In this document: positions 16,972-26,175 of the stretch, piece after piece
Numbering within the stretch: the stretch's first letter is position 1
How the letters are laid out: the number at the start of each line of letters is the position of its first letter
Program-made: the position numbers and the translations under genes
DNA from: Prolixibacteraceae bacterium
GTDB taxonomy: Bacteria > Bacteroidota > Bacteroidia > Bacteroidales > Prolixibacteraceae
DNA length: 48,708 bases
NCBI GenBank assembly: GCA_027858715.1
Contig: JAQICD010000020.1
Location: forward strand, 1 to 48,708
Reading direction: 5' to 3'
The notes under the pieces: generated by a model
What the model was told of the DNA's origin: nothing
The model's database searches: none
The model's input: only the letters and a program-made list of their open reading frames with translations

Positions 16972-18942
16972 ATGAAAGTCTTAAAATTTAGCACCGCCAC
17001 AATAATAACTTTTTTAATATCGGCAGCACTACTATCACTAAATGCAAAAGCACGTGATATTAGTTCAAACCACATACTATCTTACTCTTTCGATAATGCT
17101 GAAGGAATTATAATAACAGACCTCTCAGGAAAATCGAACCATGGTCAGCTACAAGGAAATGCTACCATATCAGATGGCTATAACAATAATGGCGCAACAT
17201 TGATTGATAAAGCAGATTTTGTACAACTCCCTGAAAACATTAGCGAAGGTTTAACTTCTTTTACTTTTACAGCATGGGTGAATTTTAACTCACTCAATGC
17301 TTCAACACGATTGCTCGATTTGGGAAACACTGCAACAGATAATGCTTTAGTAATTATTCCTTCGTACAAAAACAACTATGGTTATATTTCGTTTCGCTTT
17401 CAACCTTACAGGGGCATAACATACAATGTAACATCATCGCAAAAAATTCCTGTAGGCAGCTGGACACATATTGCAGTTACATATAACTGGGATCTGGAAT
17501 CAGAAAAAGGTGAAGCAAGCATATATCTCAACGGTAAACTTGTAGGTACAAAAAATCGCATACCCCATACTCCCGCTGATTTTCTGGGAAACACAACCAA
17601 CAACTATATCGGATATTCGCGCGATGAAAATGACCTCACAGGTTTTAATGGTTCTATCGACGATGTAAAGCTTTACAATATTGCATTAACCGAAACAGAA
17701 ATTAAACAAATATCCGGGCTCGAAGGCAATGATGGCGATATGCTTATCCGCTTCGACTTTTCAAACAGCACCGAAAACATTGTAAATGACATTTCAAAGT
17801 ATGGCTTTAAAGGTTCGTTAGAAAATGATGCCCACATTCGAACCATGGGCACATCTGAAACCGGAATATATAATGTGCTTGACTTAGGCAATTCTAACGG
17901 ATATTTCGATATGGGCGAATCTGTCGGCAGCGCTTTCACTCAAATGTTTAATTATACGGTCAGTGCCTATTTCCGCATAGATAATACTTACACTCAACTT
18001 AAAAATTCGGGGAATTACATCTGGAATTTTTCTAATTCCGATAATATCACTAATGACAATAACGGATATATGGCAGCCAGCTTATCAAGCCAAAGCATCA
18101 GCATATCCGACAAAAGTCCTTCAGAAGGGCAACAATCGGTTGCTTTATCGAAACAGGCACTTACTGGTAACTGGCATCACATTGCCTATACACAAAACGG
18201 TCCTGATGGTAAACTTTATATCGATGGAAGGCTCGTGAAAAAAGGAAGCATCACCCGTTTACCACAAAACACTCTCGCCCTTGCCGATCGTTATGGTACT
18301 TTATATAACTGGCTGGGACGCTCGTGTAACCCTGCCCATACCAACCTTAAAAACACGCTGCTATACGATTTCAGACTTTACAGAAAAGCACTCACCAATG
18401 ATGAAATTCATTCTTCGGTACTTGACGTTGAACGCGAACTTTTAAAACTTGAACGTGCCTACAATGCAAATTTAAATGAGAGTAAAACCGCTGAAACACA
18501 AGTCTTCGAACGTAAAATAAACCCTCAACCACAAGCAATGGAAGTATGGTCAAACATTTCTTCTACAGAACGAATCAACATTAGTCAGATTGAAAAAATA
18601 TCGTTTGCCAACGACGAGATGAAAATTCTAAAAACCGGAGCTGAATACGCAGTCCCTTTTGCAAACATCAATAACATCAGGTTCTCAGCCAACCCTGTTT
18701 CTGTAAAGTCACAAAAAGCCTATCAAAAAATAAATATATATCCTAACCCTTCAAACGGATGGCTGAATATTGAATTCGACAATCACGAAACGTGGAGTGC
18801 TTCGCTATATTCATTGTCGGGGCAAGAATTAATTAATAAAAACCTGAATAACGCAGATAAACACATAGACATAAGACATTTGAAAAAAGGAGTTTATCTA
18901 CTCAAGGTTAACGAAACCATACATAAAATTGTAAAAAACTAA
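16972..18942 (+). CDS. Secreted protein with two LamG domains and T9SS tail
   Basis: The 656-residue product has a signal peptide (cleavage near ALSLNAKA). The first LamG-like domain is at about 30-250 (FTFTAWVNFNSL, WTHIAVTYNWD, GSIDDVKLYNIALTE) and the second at about 258-480 (YTVSAYFRIDN, WHHIAYTQNGPDGKLYIDGR, YDFRLYRKALTNDEI). A short beta module follows (about 525-575), with the ERINISQIEKISFAN pattern that often precedes T9SS tails. The last 70 residues are the sorting domain (INIYPNPSNGWLNIEF to GVYLLKVNETIHKIVKN). It heads an operon with the HExxH protein (33-base gap) and GH105 enzyme (68-base gap). No catalytic motif is visible, so binding to cell-wall polysaccharide is an inference. 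Confidence 0.88.
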   Translation: MKVLKFSTATIITFLISAALLSLNAKARDISSNHILSYSFDNAEGIIITDLSGKSNHGQLQGNATISDGYNNNGATLIDKADFVQLPENISEGLTSFTFTAWVNFNSLNASTRLLDLGNTATDNALVIIPSYKNNYGYISFRFQPYRGITYNVTSSQKIPVGSWTHIAVTYNWDLESEKGEASIYLNGKLVGTKNRIPHTPADFLGNTTNNYIGYSRDENDLTGFNGSIDDVKLYNIALTETEIKQISGLEGNDGDMLIRFDFSNSTENIVNDISKYGFKGSLENDAHIRTMGTSETGIYNVLDLGNSNGYFDMGESVGSAFTQMFNYTVSAYFRIDNTYTQLKNSGNYIWNFSNSDNITNDNNGYMAASLSSQSISISDKSPSEGQQSVALSKQALTGNWHHIAYTQNGPDGKLYIDGRLVKKGSITRLPQNTLALADRYGTLYNWLGRSCNPAHTNLKNTLLYDFRLYRKALTNDEIHSSVLDVERELLKLERAYNANLNESKTAETQVFERKINPQPQAMEVWSNISSTERINISQIEKISFANDEMKILKTGAEYAVPFANINNIRFSANPVSVKSQKAYQKINIYPNPSNGWLNIEFDNHETWSASLYSLSGQELINKNLNNADKHIDIRHLKKGVYLLKVNETIHKIVKN

Positions 18943-18975
18943 ACCAAACGTAACTGCAATTCAAAATTTATTAAA

Positions 18976-20016
18976 ATGAAGAAAGAAATTATACTTACAA
19001 TCGGTGCACTTTTACTCATCATTACTGCTTTTGCGTCCGATGTTATACTGCAAATATTCAGAACCGATAAAACAGTACAAGAATTTACCGTTTCAAATGT
19101 TGAAGATATCACCTTTACAAATAACGATAGTATGCTTATTGTTAGCACAATAAATGGAATTGAGTTCTCTATTCCCGTTGCCGAAATCGACAGCATGCAA
19201 TATATAAATGAAACGCGCAACAAGGCCGCATTACAGCTATTGGCAGTTGACAACGATGCCGAATCGGGAGAAACAACTTGTACGGTTGAGATAACCGACG
19301 ATGGTGGCTGCCCTGTTCTCGAAAGAGGAATATGCTGGTCAACCTCAACTGCACCCACTATAAACGATAACAAATATTCCGCCGGATATACATCGGGTAA
19401 ATATTACGGAATTATTCCACAACTACCACATAAAGAAAAATACTACGTAAGAGCTTATGCTATTAACTGTGAAGGAATTTCGTATTCGGGTTCAACCGAG
19501 ATAAAAACTATGATGGGACACGTAACTTACACGCTCGATCTCGATTCGGCAGCCTATCCACAATATTACAACTTACTCGTAGAAGCACTCGACAGCGCCT
19601 GTTATTACTACAGCAAGTACACTGAATTCAGAGCCAATATTTACTGTTATTACAATGCAGGAATACCTACCGCCCAAGCAAATTATCACGGCTCTATCGG
19701 TTACGGACCAAACACGACCTATATGTGGGTAGGAACAACCATGCATGAAATGGCCCACTATTTTGGATCGGGTACCACTAACGTATGGAAAAATAATTTG
19801 AAAAACGGGGTTTGGCAAGGTGAAGCAGGACAGGAATTGTCACAAAAACTGTTTGGAGCCACACTTAAAGGCGATAACAATTCAAACCCAATCCACTTTT
19901 GGCCCGGGGGAATCAACTACCGCTCAGAAGTAAGCTCTGTAAACGATTTAATAAATCATGCAAAAATAGTACAGGCCATGTTGGTTGATGATTGTAAGCT
20001 TCCAACCAGCTGGTAA
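18976..20016 (+). CDS. Secreted zincin-like protein with HExxH motif
   Basis: A 346-residue protein with an N-terminal hydrophobic signal. Residues 35-80 form the short VSNVEDITFTNN/IPVAEIDSMQY module also present in the preceding gene. Residues 85-178 resemble a fibronectin-like domain common in Bacteroidota (LERGICWSTSTAPTI, YYVRAYAINCEGISYSG). The C-terminal domain (about 183-340) contains TTMHEMAHYFGSGTT, an HExxH zinc-binding pattern at H257-H261. The third metzincin histidine is replaced by Thr267, and H307 in NPIHFWPGGINYRSE could be another ligand. I infer a metallopeptidase-like fold of unknown substrate. Its place between a LamG protein and a GH105 enzyme suggests a role on plant or algal cell-wall material. 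Confidence 0.75.
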   Translation: MKKEIILTIGALLLIITAFASDVILQIFRTDKTVQEFTVSNVEDITFTNNDSMLIVSTINGIEFSIPVAEIDSMQYINETRNKAALQLLAVDNDAESGETTCTVEITDDGGCPVLERGICWSTSTAPTINDNKYSAGYTSGKYYGIIPQLPHKEKYYVRAYAINCEGISYSGSTEIKTMMGHVTYTLDLDSAAYPQYYNLLVEALDSACYYYSKYTEFRANIYCYYNAGIPTAQANYHGSIGYGPNTTYMWVGTTMHEMAHYFGSGTTNVWKNNLKNGVWQGEAGQELSQKLFGATLKGDNNSNPIHFWPGGINYRSEVSSVNDLINHAKIVQAMLVDDCKLPTSW

Positions 20017-20084
20017 AATTACCAGTATTGCAATATTGTATTATTGAATATTTAAATAAAAACAATTATAGAAACTATAAAATC

Positions 20085-21230
20085 ATGCAAAAATCAACTT
20101 TATTTCTATTTGCAATTTCTTTCATCTTTATTGGAATGTGTGCATGCACACAAAATCAAGCAAACTATGATTTACCGGCAAAAGATGAAGTTAAATCGCT
20201 TATCGTAAAAGTAAACGACCATTGGCAGAGTAGTCATCCTAAACACGGACGTGCTTTCTGGGATAATGCAGCATATCATACCGGAAATATGGCGGCCTAC
20301 GATGTTACCGGCATCGAACGTTTTCGCGAATATTCCGAAGCATGGTCAGAACGTAACGAATGGAAGGGAGCTAAATCGGACAATAAAGACGAATGGGTGT
20401 ATCATTATGGCGAAAGAGATCGATTTGTTCTTTTTGGCGACTGGCAGATTTGCTTCCAGACATACATTGATCTTTATCAGCTCGATCCGAAAAAAAACCT
20501 TTCGAAAATTGAACGTGCACGTGAGGTAATGGAATACCAGATGAGCACACCCAACAACGATTACTGGTGGTGGGCCGATGGTTTGTACATGGTTATGCCG
20601 GTAATGACCAAACTTTACAACATTACCGGAAACGAGTTGTATCTCGATAAACTTTACGATTATTTCGCTTATGCCAAAAGCATTATGTACGAGGAAGAAA
20701 CCGGGCTGTTTTATCGCGATGCTAAATATGTATATCCAAAACACAAAAGCCTAAACAGAAAAAAAGATTTCTGGTCTCGCGGCGACGGCTGGGTATTTGC
20801 CGGTCTTGCAAAAGCTCTAAATGACATTCCGGTTACTTACAAGCACCGCACTGAATTTATAAAGATTTACCAGAAGATGGCAGAAACTTTAAAAGAAATT
20901 CAACAGCCCGAAGGTTACTGGACACGCAGTTTGCTCGACCCTGAGCACGCACCGGGTCCCGAAACCAGCGGAACAGCTTTTTACACTTACGGGTATCTAT
21001 GGGGCATCAATAATGGTTTGTTGGATGAAGAAACTTATCTTCCAACTGTTGAAAATGCCTGGGAATATTTAACCAACACAGCAATCAACGAAAATGGCGC
21101 TGTTGGATACGTACAGCCAATAGGCGAAAAGGCCATACCCGGACAAATAGTTGACCAAAACTCAACAGCCAACTTTGGTGTTGGCGCTGTATTACTCGCA
21201 GCCTCCGAAATGTATAAATACGTGAAATAA
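20085..21230 (+). CDS. GH105/GH88-family unsaturated uronyl hydrolase, lipoprotein
   Basis: I start at the ATG at 20085 rather than the upstream in-frame ATG at 20028, because it leads straight into a lipoprotein signal (FIFIGMCAC). The 381-residue protein has the (alpha/alpha)6-barrel pattern of GH88/GH105. It shows DWQICFQTYIDLYQLDP near 120, the conserved WWWADGLYMVMPVM with the putative catalytic Asp near 166, FWSRGDGWVFAGLAKAL near 230, and EGYWTRSLLDPEHAPGPETSGTAFYTYG near 280. The family removes the unsaturated uronic acid left by pectate or rhamnogalacturonan lyases. It is the last gene of the LamG operon. A GH105-type paralogue at 34228 is exported through T9SS instead. No lyase lies in the window. 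Confidence 0.9.
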   Translation: MQKSTLFLFAISFIFIGMCACTQNQANYDLPAKDEVKSLIVKVNDHWQSSHPKHGRAFWDNAAYHTGNMAAYDVTGIERFREYSEAWSERNEWKGAKSDNKDEWVYHYGERDRFVLFGDWQICFQTYIDLYQLDPKKNLSKIERAREVMEYQMSTPNNDYWWWADGLYMVMPVMTKLYNITGNELYLDKLYDYFAYAKSIMYEEETGLFYRDAKYVYPKHKSLNRKKDFWSRGDGWVFAGLAKALNDIPVTYKHRTEFIKIYQKMAETLKEIQQPEGYWTRSLLDPEHAPGPETSGTAFYTYGYLWGINNGLLDEETYLPTVENAWEYLTNTAINENGAVGYVQPIGEKAIPGQIVDQNSTANFGVGAVLLAASEMYKYVK

Positions 21231-21352
21231 AAATTGGCCTATTTGCTGCCGGTTGATATCAGCACACAGGTTGAGCTCGAAAACACTTCAGATTTGAAAC
21301 TCTGGGCAATGCTACCTGGCGAATTAATACTCGTTAATAAGAAAAAATAACC
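21231..21352 (+). other. Coding-like remnant in frame after the GH105 stop
   Basis: Directly after the GH105 stop, the same frame continues open for 38 codons from 21234 to a TAA at 21348-21350. The peptide reads LAYLLPVDISTQVELENTSD and ends in LPGELILVNKKK. The composition looks coding and does not resemble the GH105 C-terminus. It may be the tail of a deleted gene; readthrough is less likely. I do not recognise the family. Confidence 0.3.
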
Positions 21353-21511
21353 ATGAAGCATTTCATTTTAATAATTACCATCCTCTCTTTAATTACATCT
21401 AGCGATGCAAAGTCTCAAAACCCGGATATTAAAAGTGTTGGTGTTTTCGAAGATGGCAGCCAGGTAGAAATCAAAATGATTAACGGAGAATCAAAAATTA
21501 TCAAATTCTGA
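21353..21511 (+). CDS. Small putative secreted peptide (52 aa)
   Basis: An ATG at 21353 opens a 52-codon frame with a typical signal-peptide start (MKHFILIITILSLITSS, then DAKSQNPD). A short mature part of about 30 residues follows (SVGVFEDGSQVEIKMINGES and then KIIKF). The mature part looks like the first strands of a beta-rich domain. This is therefore either a genuine small exported peptide or the 5' remnant of a truncated gene. A coding-like remnant lies immediately upstream and a terminator 42 bases downstream. Confidence 0.4.
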   Translation: MKHFILIITILSLITSSDAKSQNPDIKSVGVFEDGSQVEIKMINGESKIIKF

Positions 21512-21552
21512 TTGAGAAAAAATTGAATTGAAAATATTGCAAATAAAAAAAA

Positions 21553-21586
21553 GCCCTGCTATCGAAAATAGGCAGGGCATTTTTTA
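21553..21586. terminator. Bidirectional terminator between the small ORF and riboflavin synthase
   Basis: GCCCTGC (21553-21559) pairs with GCAGGGC (21572-21578). The hairpin has an A-run before it and a T-run after it, so it can end transcription from both sides. It lies just after the ribE stop on the minus strand. Confidence 0.85.
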
Positions 21587-22198
21587 TTAGTTGTTATAAA
21601 CCATTAGCTTGCTAAGGTATTTTCCAATAATATCGAATTCGAGATTAATAATTGTACCCTCTTTAATGGCATGAAAATTAGTTTCGTTATACGTGTACGG
21701 TATAATAGCCACTTGAAAAGTATTGTCTTTCGAATTTACAACAGTTAAACTTACGCCGTTAACCGTTACCGAACCTTTTTCAACCGTCATGTATCCCTGG
21801 CGGGCTTTAGCCTTATCAAATTCGTATTCAAAAGTAAAGTACCAGCTTCCGTCGGCTTCTTCAACTTTCAAACAAGTTGCCGTTTGATCTACATGCCCTT
21901 GTACAATGTGACCGTCGAGGCGGCCGTTCATAATCATGCTACGCTCTAAGTTTACCTTGCTGCCAACTTCTAAGACACCCAGATTCGACTTAATCAGCGT
22001 CTCCTTTATGGCTGTTACTTTATATGTTTGTTCAGCTTTATTAACATCAACCACGGTTAAGCATACCCCGTTATGCGAAAGGCTTTGGTCAACCTTCAGT
22101 TCATCAACAAATGAACAGGTTAGTGTAAAATGAACGTTTTCCTGTTCTTTCTCAATAACCACTACTTTTCCTGCTTCTTCTACGATTCCTGAAAACAT
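21587..22198 (-). CDS. ribE: Riboflavin synthase, alpha subunit
   Basis: I place the start at the ATG at 22198 (MFSGIVEEAGKV), the standard beginning of this family; the upstream codon at 22207 is TTG and less likely. The 203-residue protein consists of two lumazine-binding repeats: residues 1-95 with SLSHNGVCLTVVDV, and 96-203 with MTVEKGSVTVNGVSLTVVN. It dismutates two molecules of 6,7-dimethyl-8-ribityllumazine to riboflavin and a pyrimidine, the last step of riboflavin synthesis in the cytosol. It stands alone without other rib genes, and no FMN riboswitch was recognised in the 226-base gap upstream. Confidence 0.96.
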   Translation of the reverse strand: MFSGIVEEAGKVVVIEKEQENVHFTLTCSFVDELKVDQSLSHNGVCLTVVDVNKAEQTYKVTAIKETLIKSNLGVLEVGSKVNLERSMIMNGRLDGHIVQGHVDQTATCLKVEEADGSWYFTFEYEFDKAKARQGYMTVEKGSVTVNGVSLTVVNSKDNTFQVAIIPYTYNETNFHAIKEGTIINLEFDIIGKYLSKLMVYNN

Positions 22199-22293
22199 AG
22201 TATTCAATTTTTAAAGTTTGCACGAAATTATAAAAATATGCGCAAATCCACCTCATACCATAGCAATAAGCGCCCTTTTTAACATTCGAAATA

Positions 22294-22428
22294 ATGCAAC
22301 ATTTAAATTATCGACCATTAAACCCAAAAGGTAAAGATTTTGAAGCTAAAACATTTGCTGCAAACTGTATGTTAAAGAGTTCGGTTAAGGGAAAGATATT
22401 TCACCGAAATACAAAACAAGGCTTATGA
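22294..22428 (+). CDS. Possible small ORF overlapping the carboxylase start
   Basis: A 44-codon frame (MQHLNYRPLNPKGKDFEAKT at its start) ends in TGA overlapping the biotin carboxylase ATG as ATGA, the geometry of translational coupling. The peptide is basic and has no recognised domain. It could be a leader peptide or simply an open leader region. Evidence is only the arrangement. Confidence 0.2.
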   Translation: MQHLNYRPLNPKGKDFEAKTFAANCMLKSSVKGKIFHRNTKQGL

Positions 22429-23930
22429 TTCAAAAAATACTTGTAGCCAACCGTGGCGAAATTGCAGTTAGAATAATGCGCTCGTGCCGCGAAATGAGCA
22501 TCCAAAGTGTAGCTGTTTACTCTACAGCCGATCGAAAATCTATGCACGTCAGATATGCCGACGAAGCATATTTTATTGGTGACTCACCGTCATCGGAAAG
22601 CTATCTTAACATCGAAAATATTATTCATGCTGCAAAAAAATCGGGTGCCGATGCCATTCATCCCGGCTATGGCTTTCTTTCTGAAAATGATGAATTTGCC
22701 CGAAAAGTGAATAAAGCCGGTATCGTTTTTATCGGGCCATCGCCCGAATCAATTGTTTCGATGGGAGATAAAATTACAGCTCGCAAAATAATGATTGATG
22801 CAGGAGTAAATGTAGTTCCCGGAACTGATGCCAAATTCAATAACGATGAAGAAATCATCGGCACAGCACGTGAAATTGGCTACCCGCTAATGATTAAAGC
22901 ATCGGCAGGCGGAGGCGGCAAAGGTATGCGACTTGTTCGTAACGAACACGAGTTGCTTGCCTCGTACAAAATGGCACGTTCAGAAGCCAAAACTGCCTTT
23001 AATAACGACACTGTTTACATAGAAAAGTACATTGAATCGCCTCACCACATCGAGTTTCAAATACTTGCCGACACACACGGAAACATCATTCACCTGTTCG
23101 AACGCGAATGCTCGGTACAGCGCCGACATCAAAAAGTAGTGGAAGAAACACCATCGCCTTTTATTAGCAATAAGCTGAGGAACAAAATGGGCAAACAGGC
23201 TGTTGAGGCAGCACGTTCGGTAAATTATACCGGTGCAGGCACCATTGAATTTCTGGTTGACGGAAACCAGAATTTCTATTTTCTCGAAATGAATACCCGC
23301 CTGCAGGTTGAACATCCCATTACCGAGCGCATAACCGGGGTCGATATTGTGAAACAGCAAATACTGATTGCAGACGGCCAGCCACTTGCACTTCAACAAG
23401 AAGAAATAAGGCAGTTTGGACATGCTATTGAATGCCGCATTTATGCCGAGGATCCCGATAATAATTTCATGCCCAGCCCCGGCATAATTCAACACATTAC
23501 CGACCCGCTGGGACTTGGGGTTCGTACCGATGGTTATGTATATGAAGGCTACGAGATTCCGATTTATTACGACCCGCTGATTTCAAAACTGATTGTATGG
23601 GCACAAACCCGGAAAGAAGCAATTAACCGTATGCAGCGTGCCTTGTATTCATATAAAATTCTGGGGATTAAAACTTCAATTCCTTTTCTGAAAAGGATAA
23701 TGAATACACCCGATTTTGTAAACGGAAAGTACAATACTCATTTCATCGAAAACAACAAGCAAACGCTTCTCCACAGCGAAAACTGCAATGCCGACTGCGA
23801 ATTGCTCAGCATCATCGTTTCGTACATCAATTTTATTGAGCAAGATACAGAACCATCAAACAATGTATCTCATGAATCGTCTTCACAATGGAAATCCTAT
23901 TCATTAAAAAAGAGTGTAATTCGACTTTAA
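22425..23930 (+). CDS. accC: Biotin carboxylase subunit of acyl-CoA (propionyl-CoA type) carboxylase
   Basis: This 501-residue protein begins with the biotin carboxylase N-domain (ILVANRGEIAVRIMRSCREM). The ATP-grasp glycine-rich loop (KASAGGGGKGMRLV) is near residue 160. The active-site segments FECSVQRRHQK-like (ERECSVQRRHQKVVEETPSP) and FLEMNTRLQVEHPITE near 290 are intact. It carboxylates the biotin on the carrier protein using ATP and bicarbonate. The roughly 50-residue C-terminal extension beyond the bacterial AccC length is usual for propionyl-CoA type enzymes. The next two genes encode the biotin carrier and carboxyltransferase, forming a complete three-subunit enzyme. Confidence 0.95.
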   Translation: MIQKILVANRGEIAVRIMRSCREMSIQSVAVYSTADRKSMHVRYADEAYFIGDSPSSESYLNIENIIHAAKKSGADAIHPGYGFLSENDEFARKVNKAGIVFIGPSPESIVSMGDKITARKIMIDAGVNVVPGTDAKFNNDEEIIGTAREIGYPLMIKASAGGGGKGMRLVRNEHELLASYKMARSEAKTAFNNDTVYIEKYIESPHHIEFQILADTHGNIIHLFERECSVQRRHQKVVEETPSPFISNKLRNKMGKQAVEAARSVNYTGAGTIEFLVDGNQNFYFLEMNTRLQVEHPITERITGVDIVKQQILIADGQPLALQQEEIRQFGHAIECRIYAEDPDNNFMPSPGIIQHITDPLGLGVRTDGYVYEGYEIPIYYDPLISKLIVWAQTRKEAINRMQRALYSYKILGIKTSIPFLKRIMNTPDFVNGKYNTHFIENNKQTLLHSENCNADCELLSIIVSYINFIEQDTEPSNNVSHESSSQWKSYSLKKSVIRL

Positions 23931-23972
23931 AATATCATTTTTCTTTTGTCTTATGTCTAAAACCTACCATAT

Positions 23973-24491
23973 ATGTCTATCGAAATTAAAACACAAAACA
24001 GAACAGCTAGCGTAAATCTCGTACATAAAGACGGAACACTATATACTGTTGAAGTTGACGGTGTACAATATGAAGTTGACATTGCAAAAACTGGCAGTAG
24101 TTCTTATTCAACAATTTTAAATGGTAAATCGACCGACATTGATTTAACCCGGGGTCATTTCTATAATCATGTTCATGTACATACCCGAAACAACGATTTC
24201 GATGTCGAAATAATTGATGAAAAAGCCCGCTACCTGGCTATGGCTAAATCAGAGTCGGCCATTGACGAAACCATTATCTCGTCGCCCATGCCCGGAAAAG
24301 TGGTTCGTGTAGATAAAAAAGAAGGACAGGAGGTTGTCAAAGGCGAAACGCTGATTGTAGTTGCGGCCATGAAAATGGAGAGCGAGTATAAAAGCCCGGT
24401 TGATGGTGTAGTTTATCGTATTAATGTAAAAGTTAACGATAACATACAAGGTGGCGAACCGCTTGTTGAAGTAAAACCCAAAAATAAATAA
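23973..24491 (+). CDS. Biotin carrier protein of acyl-CoA carboxylase
   Basis: The 172-residue protein ends in a biotinyl/lipoyl domain (about 98-168) with the biotinylation motif AAMKMES and acceptor Lys134, framed by ISSPMPGKVVRVDKKEGQEV. The N-terminal 90 residues are a beta-rich region of the type that tethers the carrier to the other subunits in propionyl-CoA carboxylases. It lies 42 bases after the biotin carboxylase gene and 3 bases before the carboxyltransferase gene, so the three are one operon. Confidence 0.95.
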   Translation: MSIEIKTQNRTASVNLVHKDGTLYTVEVDGVQYEVDIAKTGSSSYSTILNGKSTDIDLTRGHFYNHVHVHTRNNDFDVEIIDEKARYLAMAKSESAIDETIISSPMPGKVVRVDKKEGQEVVKGETLIVVAAMKMESEYKSPVDGVVYRINVKVNDNIQGGEPLVEVKPKNK

Positions 24492-24494
24492 CTC

Positions 24495-26033
24495 ATGCAA
24501 AGCACTCAGGAAAAATTCAGAATATTTGAAGCAAAAAAGGCCGAAGCCGAAGCAGGTGGTGGTATCGAACGAATCGAAAAGCACAAGGCAGGTGGCCGTT
24601 TAACCGCTCGCGAACGTATCGAACTGTTTTTCGATGCCAGAACATTTAATGAATTCGACCGCATGGTAAGCCATCGCTGTACCAATTTTGGGATGTCGGA
24701 AAACAAAGTACCGGGCGACGGTGTAGTGGCCGGCTACGGAAAAGTAAACGGGCGGCTCGTTTTTGCTTTCGCACAGGATTTTACCGTTTTTGGAGGCTCG
24801 TTAAGTCGTACAAACGCCGACAAAATTATAAAAGTAATGAAACAGGCGTTAAAAATGGGAGCACCTGTAGTAGGTTTAAACGACTCGGGTGGTGCCCGCA
24901 TTCAGGAGGGGGTGCTAAGCCTGGCAGGATATGGCGACATTTTTCAGCTTAACGTGAAAGCTTCGGGTGTAATTCCGCAGATATCGGCCATAATGGGTCC
25001 CTGTGCCGGTGGAGCTGTTTACTCACCGGCCATTACTGATTTTATTTTTATGGTTAAAGATTCGAGCTACATGTTTGTTACCGGCCCCGATGTAATTAAA
25101 ACTGTTACACACGAAGAAGTAACCAAAGATGAACTGGGTGGTGCCGTAACGCACAACTCGAAAAGCGGCGTTGCACATTTTATGGGCGAAAACGATGAAC
25201 ACACCCTGATGATGATACGCGAACTGCTGGGCTTTTTGCCATCGAACAACCTCGACGAGGCACCGGTATTGTGCTGCAACGACCCGGCAGACAGAACCGA
25301 CGACAACCTGCAGGAATATATCCCGGCGGATCCGAACAAGCCTTACGACATGCACCACATTATTGAAACCATAGCCGACGACCATCATTTTTTTGAGGTT
25401 ATGCCCCACTATGCCAACAATATAATAACCGGCTATGCCCGCCTCAACGGAAAAACAGTAGGCATCGTTGCCAATCAGCCCTCGAGTCTGGCCGGGGTGC
25501 TCGACATAAATTCATCGGTAAAAGCAGCTCGTTTTGTGCGTTTTTGCGATGCATTTAACATCCCCATTATAACCTTTGTTGATGTACCTGGGTTTTTACC
25601 GGGTACAACCCAGGAGTTTGGCGGAATTATTAAACACGGAGCAAAACTGCTGTATGCCTATGCCGAAGCAACGGTACCGAAAATTACAGTTATTACCCGA
25701 AAAGCCTATGGCGGGGCCTACGATGTGATGTCCAGCAAGCACCTGGGAGCCGATGTAAATTATGCCTGGCCATCGGCCGAAATTGCCGTTATGGGGTCTG
25801 CCGGAGCGGTAAACATCATATTCAGAAATGAAAAAGACGAAGCAGCTAAAGCTAAGCAAATTGAAAATTACCGCGATAATTTTGCCAACCCATACAAAGC
25901 AGCCGAACTGGGCTATATCGACGAGATTATTTACCCGAAAGACACACGGGCTAAACTAATTGTAGCTCTTGACATGACAAAAACAAAACGGGACGAAAAC
26001 CCGCCAAAAAAGCATGGAAATATTCCGCTGTAG
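24495..26033 (+). CDS. Carboxyltransferase (beta) subunit of propionyl-CoA/acyl-CoA carboxylase
   Basis: At 512 residues this has the family length. The crotonase-fold halves are recognisable: [15 protein letters not shown] near 32, the acyl-CoA side with [23 protein letters not shown] and [17 protein letters not shown], and the biotin side with [30 protein letters not shown] and [21 protein letters not shown]. It transfers CO2 from carboxybiotin, most likely to propionyl-CoA giving methylmalonyl-CoA. The alternative, a Na+-pumping methylmalonyl-CoA decarboxylase, needs a membrane beta subunit that is absent here. Confidence 0.94.
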   Translation: MQSTQEKFRIFEAKKAEAEAGGGIERIEKHKAGGRLTARERIELFFDARTFNEFDRMVSHRCTNFGMSENKVPGDGVVAGYGKVNGRLVFAFAQDFTVFGGSLSRTNADKIIKVMKQALKMGAPVVGLNDSGGARIQEGVLSLAGYGDIFQLNVKASGVIPQISAIMGPCAGGAVYSPAITDFIFMVKDSSYMFVTGPDVIKTVTHEEVTKDELGGAVTHNSKSGVAHFMGENDEHTLMMIRELLGFLPSNNLDEAPVLCCNDPADRTDDNLQEYIPADPNKPYDMHHIIETIADDHHFFEVMPHYANNIITGYARLNGKTVGIVANQPSSLAGVLDINSSVKAARFVRFCDAFNIPIITFVDVPGFLPGTTQEFGGIIKHGAKLLYAYAEATVPKITVITRKAYGGAYDVMSSKHLGADVNYAWPSAEIAVMGSAGAVNIIFRNEKDEAAKAKQIENYRDNFANPYKAAELGYIDEIIYPKDTRAKLIVALDMTKTKRDENPPKKHGNIPL

Positions 26034-26124
26034 AAAGCAGACTACAATTGATCAACCAACTAAAAAACAATAAGTTTGTGTCATCCGAGTTTAGAATAAA
26101 AAAAATCAAAAAACTTTTAATTTT

Positions 26125-26157
26125 ATTAGTTAGTTTCAACTAACTAATTTATATTTG
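26125..26157 (+). promoter_or_regulatory. MarR operator palindrome and promoter upstream of marR
   Basis: ATTAGTTAGTT (26125-26135) and AACTAACTAAT (26138-26148) form a perfect 11-base inverted repeat with a 2-base centre. It is followed at once by TATATTTG (26150-26157), an exact -7 TAnnTTTG box. Binding here would cover the -33 region and repress marR. A related palindrome lies at 26621-26638 before the exporter. Confidence 0.7.
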
Positions 26158-26175
26158 CAAAATAATATTTGAACA

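Noticed and set aside
22980-23495. Minus-strand frame (171 codons) within the biotin carboxylase gene
   Set aside because: Antisense to conserved ATP-grasp motifs, with no homology features of its own.
24495-26033. Carboxyltransferase as part of a Na+-pumping methylmalonyl-CoA decarboxylase
   Set aside because: A biotin carboxylase gene is in the operon and no membrane beta subunit is present, so an ATP-dependent carboxylase fits better.
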